Assembly: GCA_023227695.1 (NCBI GenBank)
Contig: JALNVE010000032.1
Span: forward strand, 1-16,742
Direction of reading: 5' to 3'
DNA from: Paludibacteraceae bacterium
Lineage (GTDB): Bacteria > Bacteroidota > Bacteroidia > Bacteroidales > Paludibacteraceae
Length of the DNA stretch: 16,742 nt
Shown piece after piece: positions 1-7,064 of this stretch; the stretch's first letter is position 1, and each line of letters starts with the position of its first letter. The position numbers were made by a program, and so were the translations under genes. The notes beneath the pieces are model-generated. The model was not told the DNA's origin. It saw only the letters and a program-made list of their open reading frames with translations, and ran no database searches.

Positions 1-339
1 AATAGATGCTGTGAACTTCTCCGTACAGATCCATGCGTAAACTGCAAACATCACGCAAAAGCCGATGAACAAAAGGATATTCAACATGCACATGCGCATC
101 TGTAGTATTCTGTTCTTAAATATGAAAATAGAGCCCAATGTCAATAACTGGTTAAAGATAGCCAACACCAACAAAGGCCAAGTGCAATATAAAAGTTCAC
201 TGTTCTGATAAACACCCAACACACGGAGGTCATATAAACCAGCCGTATCATTGAAGAGTTCTATCAAAGGACAAGCCAATACAAACGAAGTGAGAATGAG
301 CACTATCAAAAGATAGAGGGTCTGTATTCTCTGAATCAT
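1..339 (-). CDS. DUF4293 family membrane protein (5' part, runs off left edge)
   Basis: An open frame starts at the ATG read from 339 on the minus strand and stays open to base 1, giving 113 codons with no stop. The protein begins MIQRIQTLYL and is strongly hydrophobic, with about four membrane segments: roughly residues 7-24, 50-66, 66-76 and 83-105. The start MIQRIQTLYL plus this spacing is typical of DUF4293 proteins, which are inner-membrane proteins of unknown function found in Bacteroidota and usually about 130-150 residues, so only the C-terminus is missing. No promoter motif is obvious upstream. A 6-bp inverted repeat (AATCGA/TCGATT, 384-398) lies in the leader region. The family assignment comes from recalled family features, and no function is claimed. 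Confidence 0.7.
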   Translation of the reverse strand, partial: MIQRIQTLYLLIVLILTSFVLACPLIELFNDTAGLYDLRVLGVYQNSELLYCTWPLLVLAIFNQLLTLGSIFIFKNRILQMRMCMLNILLFIGFCVMFAVYAWICTEKFTASI

Positions 340-552
340 ATTCTAAATGGGATTAATTGATCAAAGCGTTCTCGTTAAGCGTTAATCGATTCTCGATTAT
401 TACCTTATACCGTTTGCATCTTCATAAACGACCAACGAGCAACGGATTTTCTTTTTGATCTGATTGTTAAAACTAAAATTATAATCGCAAAAAAGACGAG
501 ATCCAAATTCTCCTTTACGAAAGAATTCAGATATCGTCCAATTGGTTATTCT

Positions 553-1137
553 TTATTTCTTGAAGCTATCAGATATTATGCGACCAGCTTCCAAAGCCTT
601 CAAGTTCATATTCACGATTTCCTCACCTTTTCTTCCGAAAATAGAGCGGATACCCTCTTCTATCTTATCGTATGCAATGCCTAAGAAAGGAGCTGCAGCA
701 CCCAACATAACGATGTTGGCAACACGAGCAGAACCCAAATCCTTAGCAGTTTTGTCTACGTCGAAAATAACGTGATTCTTAATCGCTTTCACAGCCTTCA
801 AAACATCCTCTGTCTCTGGGTAATCAGGAATATTCACCAACGGAACATTACTTGTTACGACATAACCATCCTCCTTCAAATAAGGAAGATATCTCAACGA
901 CTCCATAGGTTCAAGGGAGACGATCAAATCTGCCTGACCTAAAGCGATTAAATCAGAAGCGATAGGCTTATCAGAAATACGAAGGTTAGATTGGACGTCA
1001 CCACCACGTTGGCTCATTCCGTGAACCTCTGCCTGCTTCATATATAAATTGTTCTTTACGGCAGCCTCACCTATCACTGCTGCTATAGACAAGATTCCTT
1101 GTCCTCCAACTCCACAGAGAATAATATCTGTTTTCAT
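553..1137 (-). CDS. iorB: Indolepyruvate ferredoxin oxidoreductase, beta subunit
   Basis: This 194-residue protein is the gamma-type domain of 2-oxoacid:ferredoxin oxidoreductases. It begins MKTDIILCGVGGQGIL, where the GxGGQGI loop at residues 9-15 is the family hallmark, followed by HGMSQRGG at about 39-46. IorB works with the large thiamine-diphosphate and Fe-S subunit IorA to convert aryl pyruvates from aromatic amino acids into aryl-acetyl-CoA, reducing ferredoxin in the cytoplasm. Length is normal for IorB. IorA is usually encoded directly upstream, but here the upstream stretch (1138-1473) has no gene and the next gene is divergent. The aminotransferase across the spacer could supply 2-oxo acids, though that link is speculative. 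The subunit identity is secure. The exact substrate (aromatic versus other 2-oxo acids) is inferred from similarity to IorB. Confidence 0.88.
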   Translation of the reverse strand: MKTDIILCGVGGQGILSIAAVIGEAAVKNNLYMKQAEVHGMSQRGGDVQSNLRISDKPIASDLIALGQADLIVSLEPMESLRYLPYLKEDGYVVTSNVPLVNIPDYPETEDVLKAVKAIKNHVIFDVDKTAKDLGSARVANIVMLGAAAPFLGIAYDKIEEGIRSIFGRKGEEIVNMNLKALEAGRIISDSFKK

Positions 1138-1473
1138 TATATTTTTTAGTTACAATTATACCATAATTAAGTTGTCAGACATCAATGTATTCATGATATC
1201 TAAACATTCCGCAAATATAACAAAAATATTATGAGAAGTTCCATATTTGACAAAAAACAGAGCTGATTGAAGTTCAAATATAGGGTTTTACCAAATTTAT
1301 ATAACTTTTTGATAGCAAAACGAACTTAAACTTTTACTATTTGAATCAATTTTCCAAATAAGTTTTGACTATTTGACACTTTTTTTGATTTTACATCTTG
1401 ATTTGTATATATTATTATCGTAAATTTGCATTCCGATAACGAAAGATGAATTATTAATTTAAGGATAACAAAA
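1138..1473. other. Divergent intergenic region between iorB and aminotransferase
   Basis: These 336 AT-rich bases contain no credible protein gene. They hold the aminotransferase promoter (1397-1428) and several minus-strand TAnnTTTG-like octamers (reading from 1219, 1282 and 1299) that could drive iorB, but none has a well-spaced -33 element. ACTATTTGA occurs twice in the same orientation at 1336-1344 and 1368-1376. TATTTG is mirrored by CAAATA at 1355-1360. These could be regulator sites, or simply AT-rich chance matches. Confidence 0.5.
1397..1428 (+). promoter_or_regulatory. Bacteroidota-type promoter for the aminotransferase
   Basis: TAAATTTG at 1421-1428 matches the Bacteroidota -7 consensus TAnnTTTG exactly. 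CTTG at 1397-1400, twenty bases upstream, fits the -33 element. Transcription would begin near 1434-1436, about 40 bases before the ATG. Confidence 0.65.
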
Positions 1474-2670
1474 ATGAATCAAGTTTCAGCTCGTTTAGCA
1501 GCATTGTCACCTTCAGCAACTCTTGCCATGTCACAGAAGAGTAATGAATTGAAGGCTCAGGGTATTGATGTAATCAATCTTAGTGTAGGAGAACCAGATT
1601 TCAATACACCAACCCACATAAAGGAAGCTGCAAAGAAGGCTATTGACAACAATTTTTCATTCTATTCTCCAGTTCCTGGTTACCCAGCTTTAAGAAAAGC
1701 TATCGTCGAAAAACTTAAGAAGGAAAACAATCTAGAATATAAGCCAGAACAGATCGTTTGCTCTAATGGTGCAAAACAATCTGTTTGCAACACAATACTT
1801 TGCCTTATTAATAAAGGAGACGAAGTTATCGTTCCTGCTCCATATTGGGTAAGCTACATCGAAATGGTGAAATTAGCAGAGGGAACAAACGTAATCGTAG
1901 AAGCTGGTTTGGATCAGGATTTCAAAATAACTCCTGCTCAATTGGAAGCCGCTATCACTCCTAAGACAAAGGCATTGATCCTTTGCTCACCTTCCAACCC
2001 TACAGGTAGCGTTTACTCTAAAGAGGAGTTGAAGGGATTGGCTCAGGTCATAGAGAAACATCCTAACGTATTTGTCATCGCAGATGAGATCTACGAACAC
2101 ATCAACTACATAGGAAAACATGAGAGCATTGCTCAATTTGATGCGATCAAGGACCGTGTAATCATCGTCAACGGTGTTTCTAAAGGTTACGCAATGACAG
2201 GATGGCGTCTTGGATGGATTGCAGCTCCACAATGGATCGCTTCTGCATGCAACAATCTACAAGGACAATATACATCAGGACCTTGTTCTATCACTCAAAA
2301 AGCTTCAGAGGCTGCTTATACAGGTGATCAGAGTTGCGTTGAGGAGATGCGTCAGGCATTTGAGCGCAGACGTGACTTGGTTGTCAAGATGGCTAAAGAG
2401 ATTTCCGGATTCAAGATCAACGTACCTAAGGGAGCTTTCTACTTGTTCCCTGATTGTAGTTCATACTACGGAAAGACAACTTCTAAGGGATCTAAGATTA
2501 ACAATTCTTCTGATTTGACCATGTACCTTTTGGAAGAGGCACACGTTGCTTGTGTAGATGGCGACTCTTTCGGAGCTCCTAAATGCATCCGCATGTCTTA
2601 CGCTACTGCTGATGAGAAATTGGTAGAGGCATTCAATAGAATCAAGAAAGCTTTGGATGAGTTGAAATAA
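1474..2670 (+). CDS. Pyridoxal-phosphate aminotransferase, class I (aspartate aminotransferase type)
   Basis: This 398-residue fold-type I aminotransferase moves an amino group between an amino acid (probably aspartate or an aromatic) and 2-oxoglutarate in the cytoplasm. The substrate-entry motif LSVGEPDFNTP lies at residues 36-46. The cofactor residues are all in place: N175 in SPSNPTG, D204 and Y207 in ADEIYEH, the Schiff-base lysine K237 in VSKGYAMTGWR, R245, and the carboxylate-binding R373 in CIRMSYA. The length is normal and the active site is complete. The sequence fits the I-gamma subgroup that includes the aspB/aspC-type enzymes of Bacillus and Thermus. The gene is monocistronic, with its own promoter and a strong hairpin terminator. 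Aspartate is the usual assignment, but the substrate cannot be fixed from sequence, so no gene symbol is given. Confidence 0.9.
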   Translation: MNQVSARLAALSPSATLAMSQKSNELKAQGIDVINLSVGEPDFNTPTHIKEAAKKAIDNNFSFYSPVPGYPALRKAIVEKLKKENNLEYKPEQIVCSNGAKQSVCNTILCLINKGDEVIVPAPYWVSYIEMVKLAEGTNVIVEAGLDQDFKITPAQLEAAITPKTKALILCSPSNPTGSVYSKEELKGLAQVIEKHPNVFVIADEIYEHINYIGKHESIAQFDAIKDRVIIVNGVSKGYAMTGWRLGWIAAPQWIASACNNLQGQYTSGPCSITQKASEAAYTGDQSCVEEMRQAFERRRDLVVKMAKEISGFKINVPKGAFYLFPDCSSYYGKTTSKGSKINNSSDLTMYLLEEAHVACVDGDSFGAPKCIRMSYATADEKLVEAFNRIKKALDELK

Positions 2671-2693
2671 TTCATCTGAAATTCTAAATAAAA

Positions 2694-2720
2694 AATAGGC
2701 TGTGGATTCCACGGCCTATT
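2694..2720 (+). terminator. Rho-independent terminator of the aminotransferase gene
   Basis: A 12-bp stem (2694-2705 with 2709-2720, one G-U pair) closes a three-base ATT loop. An A-run precedes it and TTTTCATTT follows. It starts 24 bases after the stop codon. The flanking A-run means it could also work on the minus strand. Confidence 0.85.
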
Positions 2721-2739
2721 TTCATTTAGAAAGACCTTG

Positions 2740-2925
2740 AGTTAGAGTCAAACATTCGGTACCGAGCCATGCATCTTGGTATAGAGACGTCACACCGTGG
2801 TGTCTTCGAATTGCCACCGAAGGTTGGTGAAAGATTTAGGCGTATAAAATTCCTATATATGTGTGAAACATTCGCTTGCTGGAAGCAAGCAATCCTGGTA
2901 GGAGATTTCCCGAATCGCATCTCGT
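2740..2925 (+). ncRNA. Candidate structured RNA or intergenic repeat element
   Basis: No protein family is recognisable in the gap between the aminotransferase terminator and kdsC, but inverted repeats are dense. ATTCG (2754-2758) pairs with CGAAT (2807-2811) and encloses two hairpins: a 7-bp one at 2760-2781 and a composite one at 2785-2805 (AGAC/GTCT and CAC/GTG). Further hairpins follow at 2815-2829, 2874-2890 (perfect GCTTGC/GCAAGC), 2893-2903 and 2902-2923 (the last two overlap). AAACATTCG occurs twice, at 2750-2758 and 2866-2874. The G-U pair in the 2760-2781 hairpin favours transcription of the plus strand, which is weak evidence. No clear promoter was found. It could be a small RNA, a multi-copy intergenic repeat, or decayed sequence. 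Confidence 0.3.
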
Positions 2926-2963
2926 TTGATTAGAAATTCGATTGATTAGGTTAATTCATAGCG

Positions 2964-2999
2964 AAAAAAAGACGCCCCATGATCGAGACGTCTTTATTA
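2964..2999 (-). terminator. Terminator of the nitroreductase-kdsC unit
   Basis: AAAGACG (2968-2974) pairs with CGTCTTT (2989-2995) around a 14-base loop. Read on the minus strand it lies just after the kdsC stop and is followed by seven T residues, the classic intrinsic form. On the plus strand the tail is less regular, but it might also end a transcript from 2740-2925. Confidence 0.7.
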
Positions 3000-3017
3000 T
3001 TTAGTTTTGGTGCAAAG

Positions 3018-3536
3018 TTACCAACCAAAAGCTTCGGAGTTGTCCATCCATTTGTTTTGGGCTTTCAAGACCTGCTCGATAACGTCTCGAGCACAGCCAC
3101 GGCCACCATCTTTAGGCGAAATGTAGCAGGACAATTCACGGATCTCAGCTGCTGCATCATTGGGGCAACAAGGATATCCGCAATGCTTCATCACCTCAAA
3201 ATCCGGGATATCGTCACCCATGTAAAGGATTTCAGAAGGGTCCAAACCATTCTTCTGTGCAAAATCCAAGAAGTCTCTCATCTTATAGGCAGAAGACATA
3301 TAAATGTCCTTTACACCTAAAGCCTCAAAACGCATCCGCACAGAATTGGTTCTGCCTCCCGTAATGATGGCGATCGGGAAACCTCGCTTTACCGCATGCT
3401 GAATGGCATAACCATCCTTGATATTAACTACACGCATCGGTTCACCATTGGGATGCAAAGAGACTCTATCCGAAGATAAGACTCCATCCACATCAAAGGC
3501 AAATGCCTTGATATTCTTCAAATTCTCTTTAAACAT
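3018..3536 (-). CDS. kdsC: 3-deoxy-D-manno-octulosonate 8-phosphate phosphatase (KdsC), HAD superfamily
   Basis: KdsC removes phosphate from Kdo-8-phosphate in the cytoplasm to give Kdo, the sugar that links lipid A to the rest of lipopolysaccharide. The 172-residue protein has the C0-type HAD layout without a cap domain, which forms tetramers in this family. Motif I FDVDGVL gives the nucleophile D15 and acid D17, motif II IITGG gives T59, K85 is the motif III lysine, and motif IV GDDIPD gives D108 and D109. Length and motifs match KdsC closely. It is the last gene of a minus-strand unit, 66 bases after the DUF2520 gene and just before a terminator. The same pairing with DUF2520 is common in Bacteroidota. 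Other small HAD phosphatases are the main alternative. Confidence 0.88.
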   Translation of the reverse strand: MFKENLKNIKAFAFDVDGVLSSDRVSLHPNGEPMRVVNIKDGYAIQHAVKRGFPIAIITGGRTNSVRMRFEALGVKDIYMSSAYKMRDFLDFAQKNGLDPSEILYMGDDIPDFEVMKHCGYPCCPNDAAAEIRELSCYISPKDGGRGCARDVIEQVLKAQNKWMDNSEAFGW

Positions 3537-3602
3537 AATTCAATCCATTTAATTGTCCTCTATCCGCTTACTCGCATCGCAAGACTCAAGGGGCAACAGC
3601 TC

Positions 3603-4379
3603 TTATTTTTTATCCTTCAGACTCTCATGAATATCTTCCGTCACCAGCTCATAAATTCTCTTCACACGCTCGTCTGTAATCATATTCAGATGTTTGTCGA
3701 TCACATTACGGTCGTAACGAATGGCCGGACCTGTCTGAGCTTTTGATGGCGGCATCAGATGAACCTTTGAGGCTGTCTCGTCTATTATCGGCAAAAGAAG
3801 ATCGAAAGGAAGATTAGAGTCAGCCAACAAGCTTCCGGCTATGTCGTACATATGATTGGTAAAGTTGCTTGCAAAGACAGCTGCCAAATGAACCTTACCC
3901 CTCTCTTCAGAAGTAACATCATAAACGGAGTTACTAATTCCATTCGCTATGGTTTTTACTACAGATAAAGTCTCTTCGTTGCTAGCCTCAACCAAAAGCG
4001 GCACTTTGGAGAAATCCAACTCGCGCGCCTTTGAAATACTCTGCAATGGATAAAGAACACCGAAATTATCTGTATAATTAGCCAAGACTGACATCGGAAG
4101 ACTTCCTGCCGTGTGCAGAAGAATCTTGCCTTTAAAGTTCTTCTGGGGCAACAAATCGCCCAATACAGAATCCTTCACCGAACAGATATAAACATCTGCA
4201 TCATCCGTAAGGTTCTTGATATCTGTAGTGAATGTGCAACCCAACTTACTAGCCAAAACAGATGCAGATGCCTCCGTACGGCTATAAACCTCAACAATCT
4301 GCCATTTGCGTGACAATGCCAAGCCCATCTGCGTTGCAACATTTCCGCTACCGATGATGCAGATTTTTAAATCACTCAT
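3603..4379 (-). CDS. DUF2520 protein: Rossmann-fold dehydrogenase-like (NADP-oxidoreductase type)
   Basis: This 258-residue soluble protein starts with a dinucleotide-binding fold. The glycine-rich loop IGSGNVATQMG at residues 9-19 follows the first beta strand. The N-terminal domain resembles F420-dependent NADP oxidoreductases and ketopantoate/pyrroline carboxylate reductases. The C-terminal half, with AAVFASNFTNHMYD at about 168-181 and MPPSKAQTGPAIRYD at about 229-243, is the helical DUF2520 domain. The substrate is unknown. The ATG overlaps the stop of the preceding membrane protein gene as ATGA (4376-4379), implying translational coupling, and kdsC follows. Linkage to kdsC hints at a cell-envelope role, but that is only context. 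The length is typical and nothing appears broken. Confidence 0.82.
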   Translation of the reverse strand: MSDLKICIIGSGNVATQMGLALSRKWQIVEVYSRTEASASVLASKLGCTFTTDIKNLTDDADVYICSVKDSVLGDLLPQKNFKGKILLHTAGSLPMSVLANYTDNFGVLYPLQSISKARELDFSKVPLLVEASNEETLSVVKTIANGISNSVYDVTSEERGKVHLAAVFASNFTNHMYDIAGSLLADSNLPFDLLLPIIDETASKVHLMPPSKAQTGPAIRYDRNVIDKHLNMITDERVKRIYELVTEDIHESLKDKK

Positions 4380-4699
4380 TTCTTACCCTTTCTGGCTAAA
4401 AGCAATATCACACCAGCAACAACCAAAAGCAATGGCCAAATGTAATGTGACAGACTACGAGTCAAATCTATAATCTGATCCAATCGTAGGATAATGGCTA
4501 CCGCAAAAAATATGATGGATGCTTTGTAGCTCTTTGTTGCCAAGAAAATAATGCCCGCATAAAGCGGAAAGTTTCGTAGGCTGAAAGCCTCTTCGGCAAG
4601 TCCAGCAGGCAACACATGAAGTTCTTTGATCAAAAACAAAAGACCAAAGAAAATCAAAGTCACACCCCACGACAATTTATTGGAAAATAAATCTTTCAT
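4376..4699 (-). CDS. Small four-helix membrane protein (DUF5668 / LiaI-LiaF transmembrane-like)
   Basis: The 107-residue protein is nearly all membrane helix: segments at about residues 10-27, 44-56, 59-73 and 85-103, ending in the positively charged tail ARKGKK. The pattern of a WGVTLIFFGLLFL first helix and a WPLLLVVAGVILLL last helix is typical of the LiaI/LiaF-like N-terminal transmembrane family. Members occur in envelope-stress regulators and as stand-alone proteins in Bacteroidota with no defined function. It sits 26 bases after the nitroreductase gene and overlaps the DUF2520 gene by four bases. The family call rests on helix pattern and recalled consensus and is moderately sure. Confidence 0.65.
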   Translation of the reverse strand: MKDLFSNKLSWGVTLIFFGLLFLIKELHVLPAGLAEEAFSLRNFPLYAGIIFLATKSYKASIIFFAVAIILRLDQIIDLTRSLSHYIWPLLLVVAGVILLLARKGKK

Positions 4700-4725
4700 G
4701 CAATGAATTAAATAACAGATTCTAC

Positions 4726-5253
4726 TTAAAAATTATTATAGTGGATTTTATCCAACTGAAGACGAGTCTCATCGAAAGGTTTCTTCTCCTCAGCCTTGTA
4801 ACCTATACCGATCACACACTCAACCTTTAACCCGGCAGGAGCATTGATGATTTCCTTGATGTAATCCTCTGTAGTCAAGTTCTCGTCCTTCTTACGGTTA
4901 CGAACCTGCATCCAGCAAGAACCCAATCCGAGATCCTCAACCTGCAACTGTATCATGATAGCTGCGATAGTAGCATCCTCAACCCAAACGTCGCTCTTCT
5001 CCTCCTCTGCCAATACAACAATAGCCAAAGGTGCGCCTTCCATGAATTTGCAGCCCATTTCACGGCAAACAGAGAGTTTCTGTAATTTCTCCTTATCATC
5101 TATCACAACGAATTGCCAAGGAGTACATCTCTTTGATGATGGAGCCATCAATGCGGCTTTCAATATCTGCTGAACCTTCTCCTTCTCTACTGGGCGGTCC
5201 TCATATTTTCTTATACTTCTTCTTGACGTAACAAGATCAATGAAATTTGTCAT
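4726..5253 (-). CDS. Nitroreductase family FMN-dependent oxidoreductase
   Basis: A 175-residue single-domain nitroreductase: a cytoplasmic FMN enzyme that uses NAD(P)H to reduce nitro compounds, quinones or similar acceptors. The FMN-contacting N-terminal motif SRRSIRKY lies at residues 10-17, followed by APSSKRCTPWQFVV at about 37-50, which lines the phosphate and flavin site. IIVA-type strands and the GLGSCWMQV segment at about 109-117 are typical of the family. The C-terminal VIGIGYKAEEKKP is the usual end motif. The physiological substrate is unknown. It is the first gene of the unit that ends with kdsC and has its own promoter. Nothing is truncated. Confidence 0.88.
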   Translation of the reverse strand: MTNFIDLVTSRRSIRKYEDRPVEKEKVQQILKAALMAPSSKRCTPWQFVVIDDKEKLQKLSVCREMGCKFMEGAPLAIVVLAEEEKSDVWVEDATIAAIMIQLQVEDLGLGSCWMQVRNRKKDENLTTEDYIKEIINAPAGLKVECVIGIGYKAEEKKPFDETRLQLDKIHYNNF

Positions 5254-5311
5254 ATTGTTTTTCTTATTTAAAATAAAAATTCAGGCCAAAGAGACGACCC
5301 TAATTATTATA

Positions 5312-5343
5312 CAAATATAATCTCTTTGCGAAAAAGTAGCAAA
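5312..5343 (-). promoter_or_regulatory. Bacteroidota-type promoter for the nitroreductase-kdsC unit
   Basis: Read on the minus strand, TTTG (5343-5340) is followed after exactly 20 bases by TATATTTG (5319-5312), a full match to the -33/-7 consensus. The predicted transcript starts near 5305, giving a leader of about 50 bases. Confidence 0.7.
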
Positions 5344-5438
5344 TGTAGGGCCGAGTTAAAATAAAAGCTCCATTTGATCTTTACAATAAGAACAAATAAG
5401 ACTATGCCATTAAATCTTATTATAAATCGAATTTAGAA

Positions 5439-5499
5439 TTAACAAAAAGTTAACAACGCATCTATTTTTAACACAAAAAATTCCACATAATAGGGAATT
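5439..5499. promoter_or_regulatory. Candidate operators of the toxin-antitoxin pair
   Basis: Two inverted repeats lie 42-102 bases before the toxin gene: TTAAC/GTTAA with a five-base spacer (5439-5453), and AATTCC/GGAATT with a nine-base spacer (5479-5499). HigA-type antitoxins repress their own operon by binding palindromes, so these are reasonable candidates. No full -7/-33 promoter pair is visible here. Confidence 0.4.
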
Positions 5500-5540
5500 A
5501 TTGCCATTTTTGTAAACTAATAAAAGTTCAGATATATTGC

Positions 5541-5864
5541 ATGTTAAAAATTACAATATTGGACAAAGATCTGTTTGAACTCATAACAACAGGGACAAAC
5601 GGAGGGAAATATAAAAAGCTATCACGTGACAAAAAGTTTGTCATAAAGCTGACTAACATTTATAATTTGATGGCATCTGTCGAAAATGTATCAGATTTGA
5701 AACAATACAGTTTTTTACATTACGAAGAATTGAAACATATATCTTTAAGTTCCGTGAGAATACTTAACAACAGAGTTGAGCGATTGTTATTCAAAGAGAC
5801 TGAAGATGGATTAGAAATAGCACTGATTGAAATAAACGAAGATCATTATGGCAACAAAAAATAA
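5541..5864 (+). CDS. HigB-type toxin of a type II toxin-antitoxin system (RelE/ParE-like)
   Basis: A 107-residue basic protein encoded just before and overlapping an HTH antitoxin gene, the reversed (toxin-first) order typical of higBA. The C-terminal strand pattern, RILNNRVERLLFKETEDG at about residues 73-90 followed by a LIEINEDHYG end, resembles the RelE/HigB fold, where basic residues in the last strands contact mRNA on the ribosome. HigB toxins cleave translated mRNA. That activity is from the family and is not shown by this sequence. The stop codon falls 17 bases inside the antitoxin gene, implying coupled translation. Similarity to well-studied HigB proteins is weak, so the call leans on gene order and size. 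Confidence 0.68.
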   Translation: MLKITILDKDLFELITTGTNGGKYKKLSRDKKFVIKLTNIYNLMASVENVSDLKQYSFLHYEELKHISLSSVRILNNRVERLLFKETEDGLEIALIEINEDHYGNKK

Positions 5865-6945
5865 AAACATTACCTCATGGATGACAACACATCCAGGTAC
5901 AATATTAAAGTATGAATTGGAAGAAAGAGAAATCTCCCAAAAGGACTTTGCAGAAATGATAGGGATGCAGAAATCTCATCTTAATGAATTAATTAAGTGC
6001 AAGAGACCTATGACCAAAAGCATTGCAGATAAAATAGAAGATGTTTTAGGCATTTCATCTGTATCTTTAGTCAATCTCCAAACCCAATATGAATACAATC
6101 TGCGAAAAACAGAAGAAAAAAGTGTAGAAGAACAATCGGCCATCAATAGTCTTAAGCTTTACGATGAAATATTTGACGTGAAAACTTTATTAAAAAGATT
6201 CTTTTTAACAATGCAATCCGCAGTAGAAAAAATCAGATATTTCAAAGAACAAGCTTTAATTCCAGAACCTGCAGAGTTACAGATGGAAGTCGAAGGAATG
6301 TTTAAAAAATCTTCAAAAACGGGACAAGATCCTCGTATGCTCATGACTTGGAAAATATTAGCAGAAACAACAGCAAGGAAACAAAACGCAACAGGTTCTT
6401 TTTCTGTAGGGAATAGAGATGTACTTATTAAAAACTTGTCGCAGATACTACACAAAAACACAAACACTATAGAACTTATTCATTATATACTATCAGAGAA
6501 TGGCATTGTCTTCTGCATTGAAGAAAAAGTAGACAAAGCTTCCGTTGATGGATATTCATTTATTGAGAATGGAACTCCTTATATCGTATTAACAAAAAGA
6601 TACGATAGAATTGACAACTTTGCTTTTGCTCTTTTGCATGAGATAGGGCATATTTATCTTCATTATCTGGATGGAACAGAAAGTGATTACAAATTGAGTA
6701 TACCAGACTACGACAATGAAAGTCCAGAAGAAAAAGAAGCCAATGAATTCGCCACAAATGCACTGATACCCAATATTGAATGGAAAAAGTCTCCTAAAGT
6801 ACGGCTCAATCCAATAACAATCCAAAAAGAATATACCCAATGGGCTGAAGAAAAAAAACTAAACAAATGGATTGTATTAGGTCGCATCTCCTACGAAACA
6901 GGAATGTACCGGTTCAGATCCGACGAGAATCGAAGAATCGGATAA
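5848..6945 (+). CDS. HigA-type antitoxin fused to an ImmA/IrrE zinc metallopeptidase
   Basis: A 365-residue two-domain protein. Residues about 15-72 form an XRE/HigA helix-turn-helix: HPGTILKYELEEREISQKD, then a recognition helix near SHLNELIKCKRPMT, a close match to HigA antitoxins. Residues about 195-310 are an ImmA/IrrE peptidase domain with the zinc motif HEIGH (H264, E265, H268) and the likely third ligand E297 in the KEANEFA motif, followed by LIP. All catalytic positions are present. The middle (about 80-190) is helical linker. In related proteins the HTH represses transcription and the peptidase cleaves a partner or responds to stress. Here it pairs with the overlapping upstream toxin. 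It may neutralise the toxin through the HTH part while the peptidase controls stability, which is inference. A shared terminator follows. Confidence 0.82.
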   Translation: MATKNKNITSWMTTHPGTILKYELEEREISQKDFAEMIGMQKSHLNELIKCKRPMTKSIADKIEDVLGISSVSLVNLQTQYEYNLRKTEEKSVEEQSAINSLKLYDEIFDVKTLLKRFFLTMQSAVEKIRYFKEQALIPEPAELQMEVEGMFKKSSKTGQDPRMLMTWKILAETTARKQNATGSFSVGNRDVLIKNLSQILHKNTNTIELIHYILSENGIVFCIEEKVDKASVDGYSFIENGTPYIVLTKRYDRIDNFAFALLHEIGHIYLHYLDGTESDYKLSIPDYDNESPEEKEANEFATNALIPNIEWKKSPKVRLNPITIQKEYTQWAEEKKLNKWIVLGRISYETGMYRFRSDENRRIG

Positions 6946-7000
6946 TAGAAAACAAAAATCATTTTCACAACCCATCTATAAATCCATCATTCTCTCCGAA

Positions 7001-7042
7001 AAAAAAAATCTCCGCCAGAAAAGAGATCTGACGGAGATTTTT
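7001..7042. terminator. Bidirectional terminator between the TA pair and yebC
   Basis: A stem of 7 bp plus 4 bp separated by one mismatch (7008-7019 with 7027-7038) has a seven-base loop. It is flanked by an A-run on the left and a T-run on the right, so it can stop transcripts from both converging genes. Confidence 0.85.
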
Positions 7043-7064
7043 ATATTTATCAAAAAGACCAAGA

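Noticed and set aside
520..554. AAAGAAT/ATTCTTT inverted repeat at the end of iorB as a terminator
   Set aside because: The loop is about 21 bases, the stem overlaps the stop codon, and no T-run follows. Too weak to call.
2210..2518. Alternative-frame open frame within the aminotransferase gene
   Set aside because: The in-frame aminotransferase has all catalytic residues. The other frame is low-complexity shadow coding.
2726..2920. Open frame of 64 codons on the minus strand in the kdsC/aminotransferase gap
   Set aside because: No domain or promoter, odd composition, and it covers a region full of hairpins. More likely non-coding.
2979..3320. Plus-strand open frame of 113 codons opposite kdsC
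   Set aside because: Overlaps the conserved KdsC sequence fully and has no family features.
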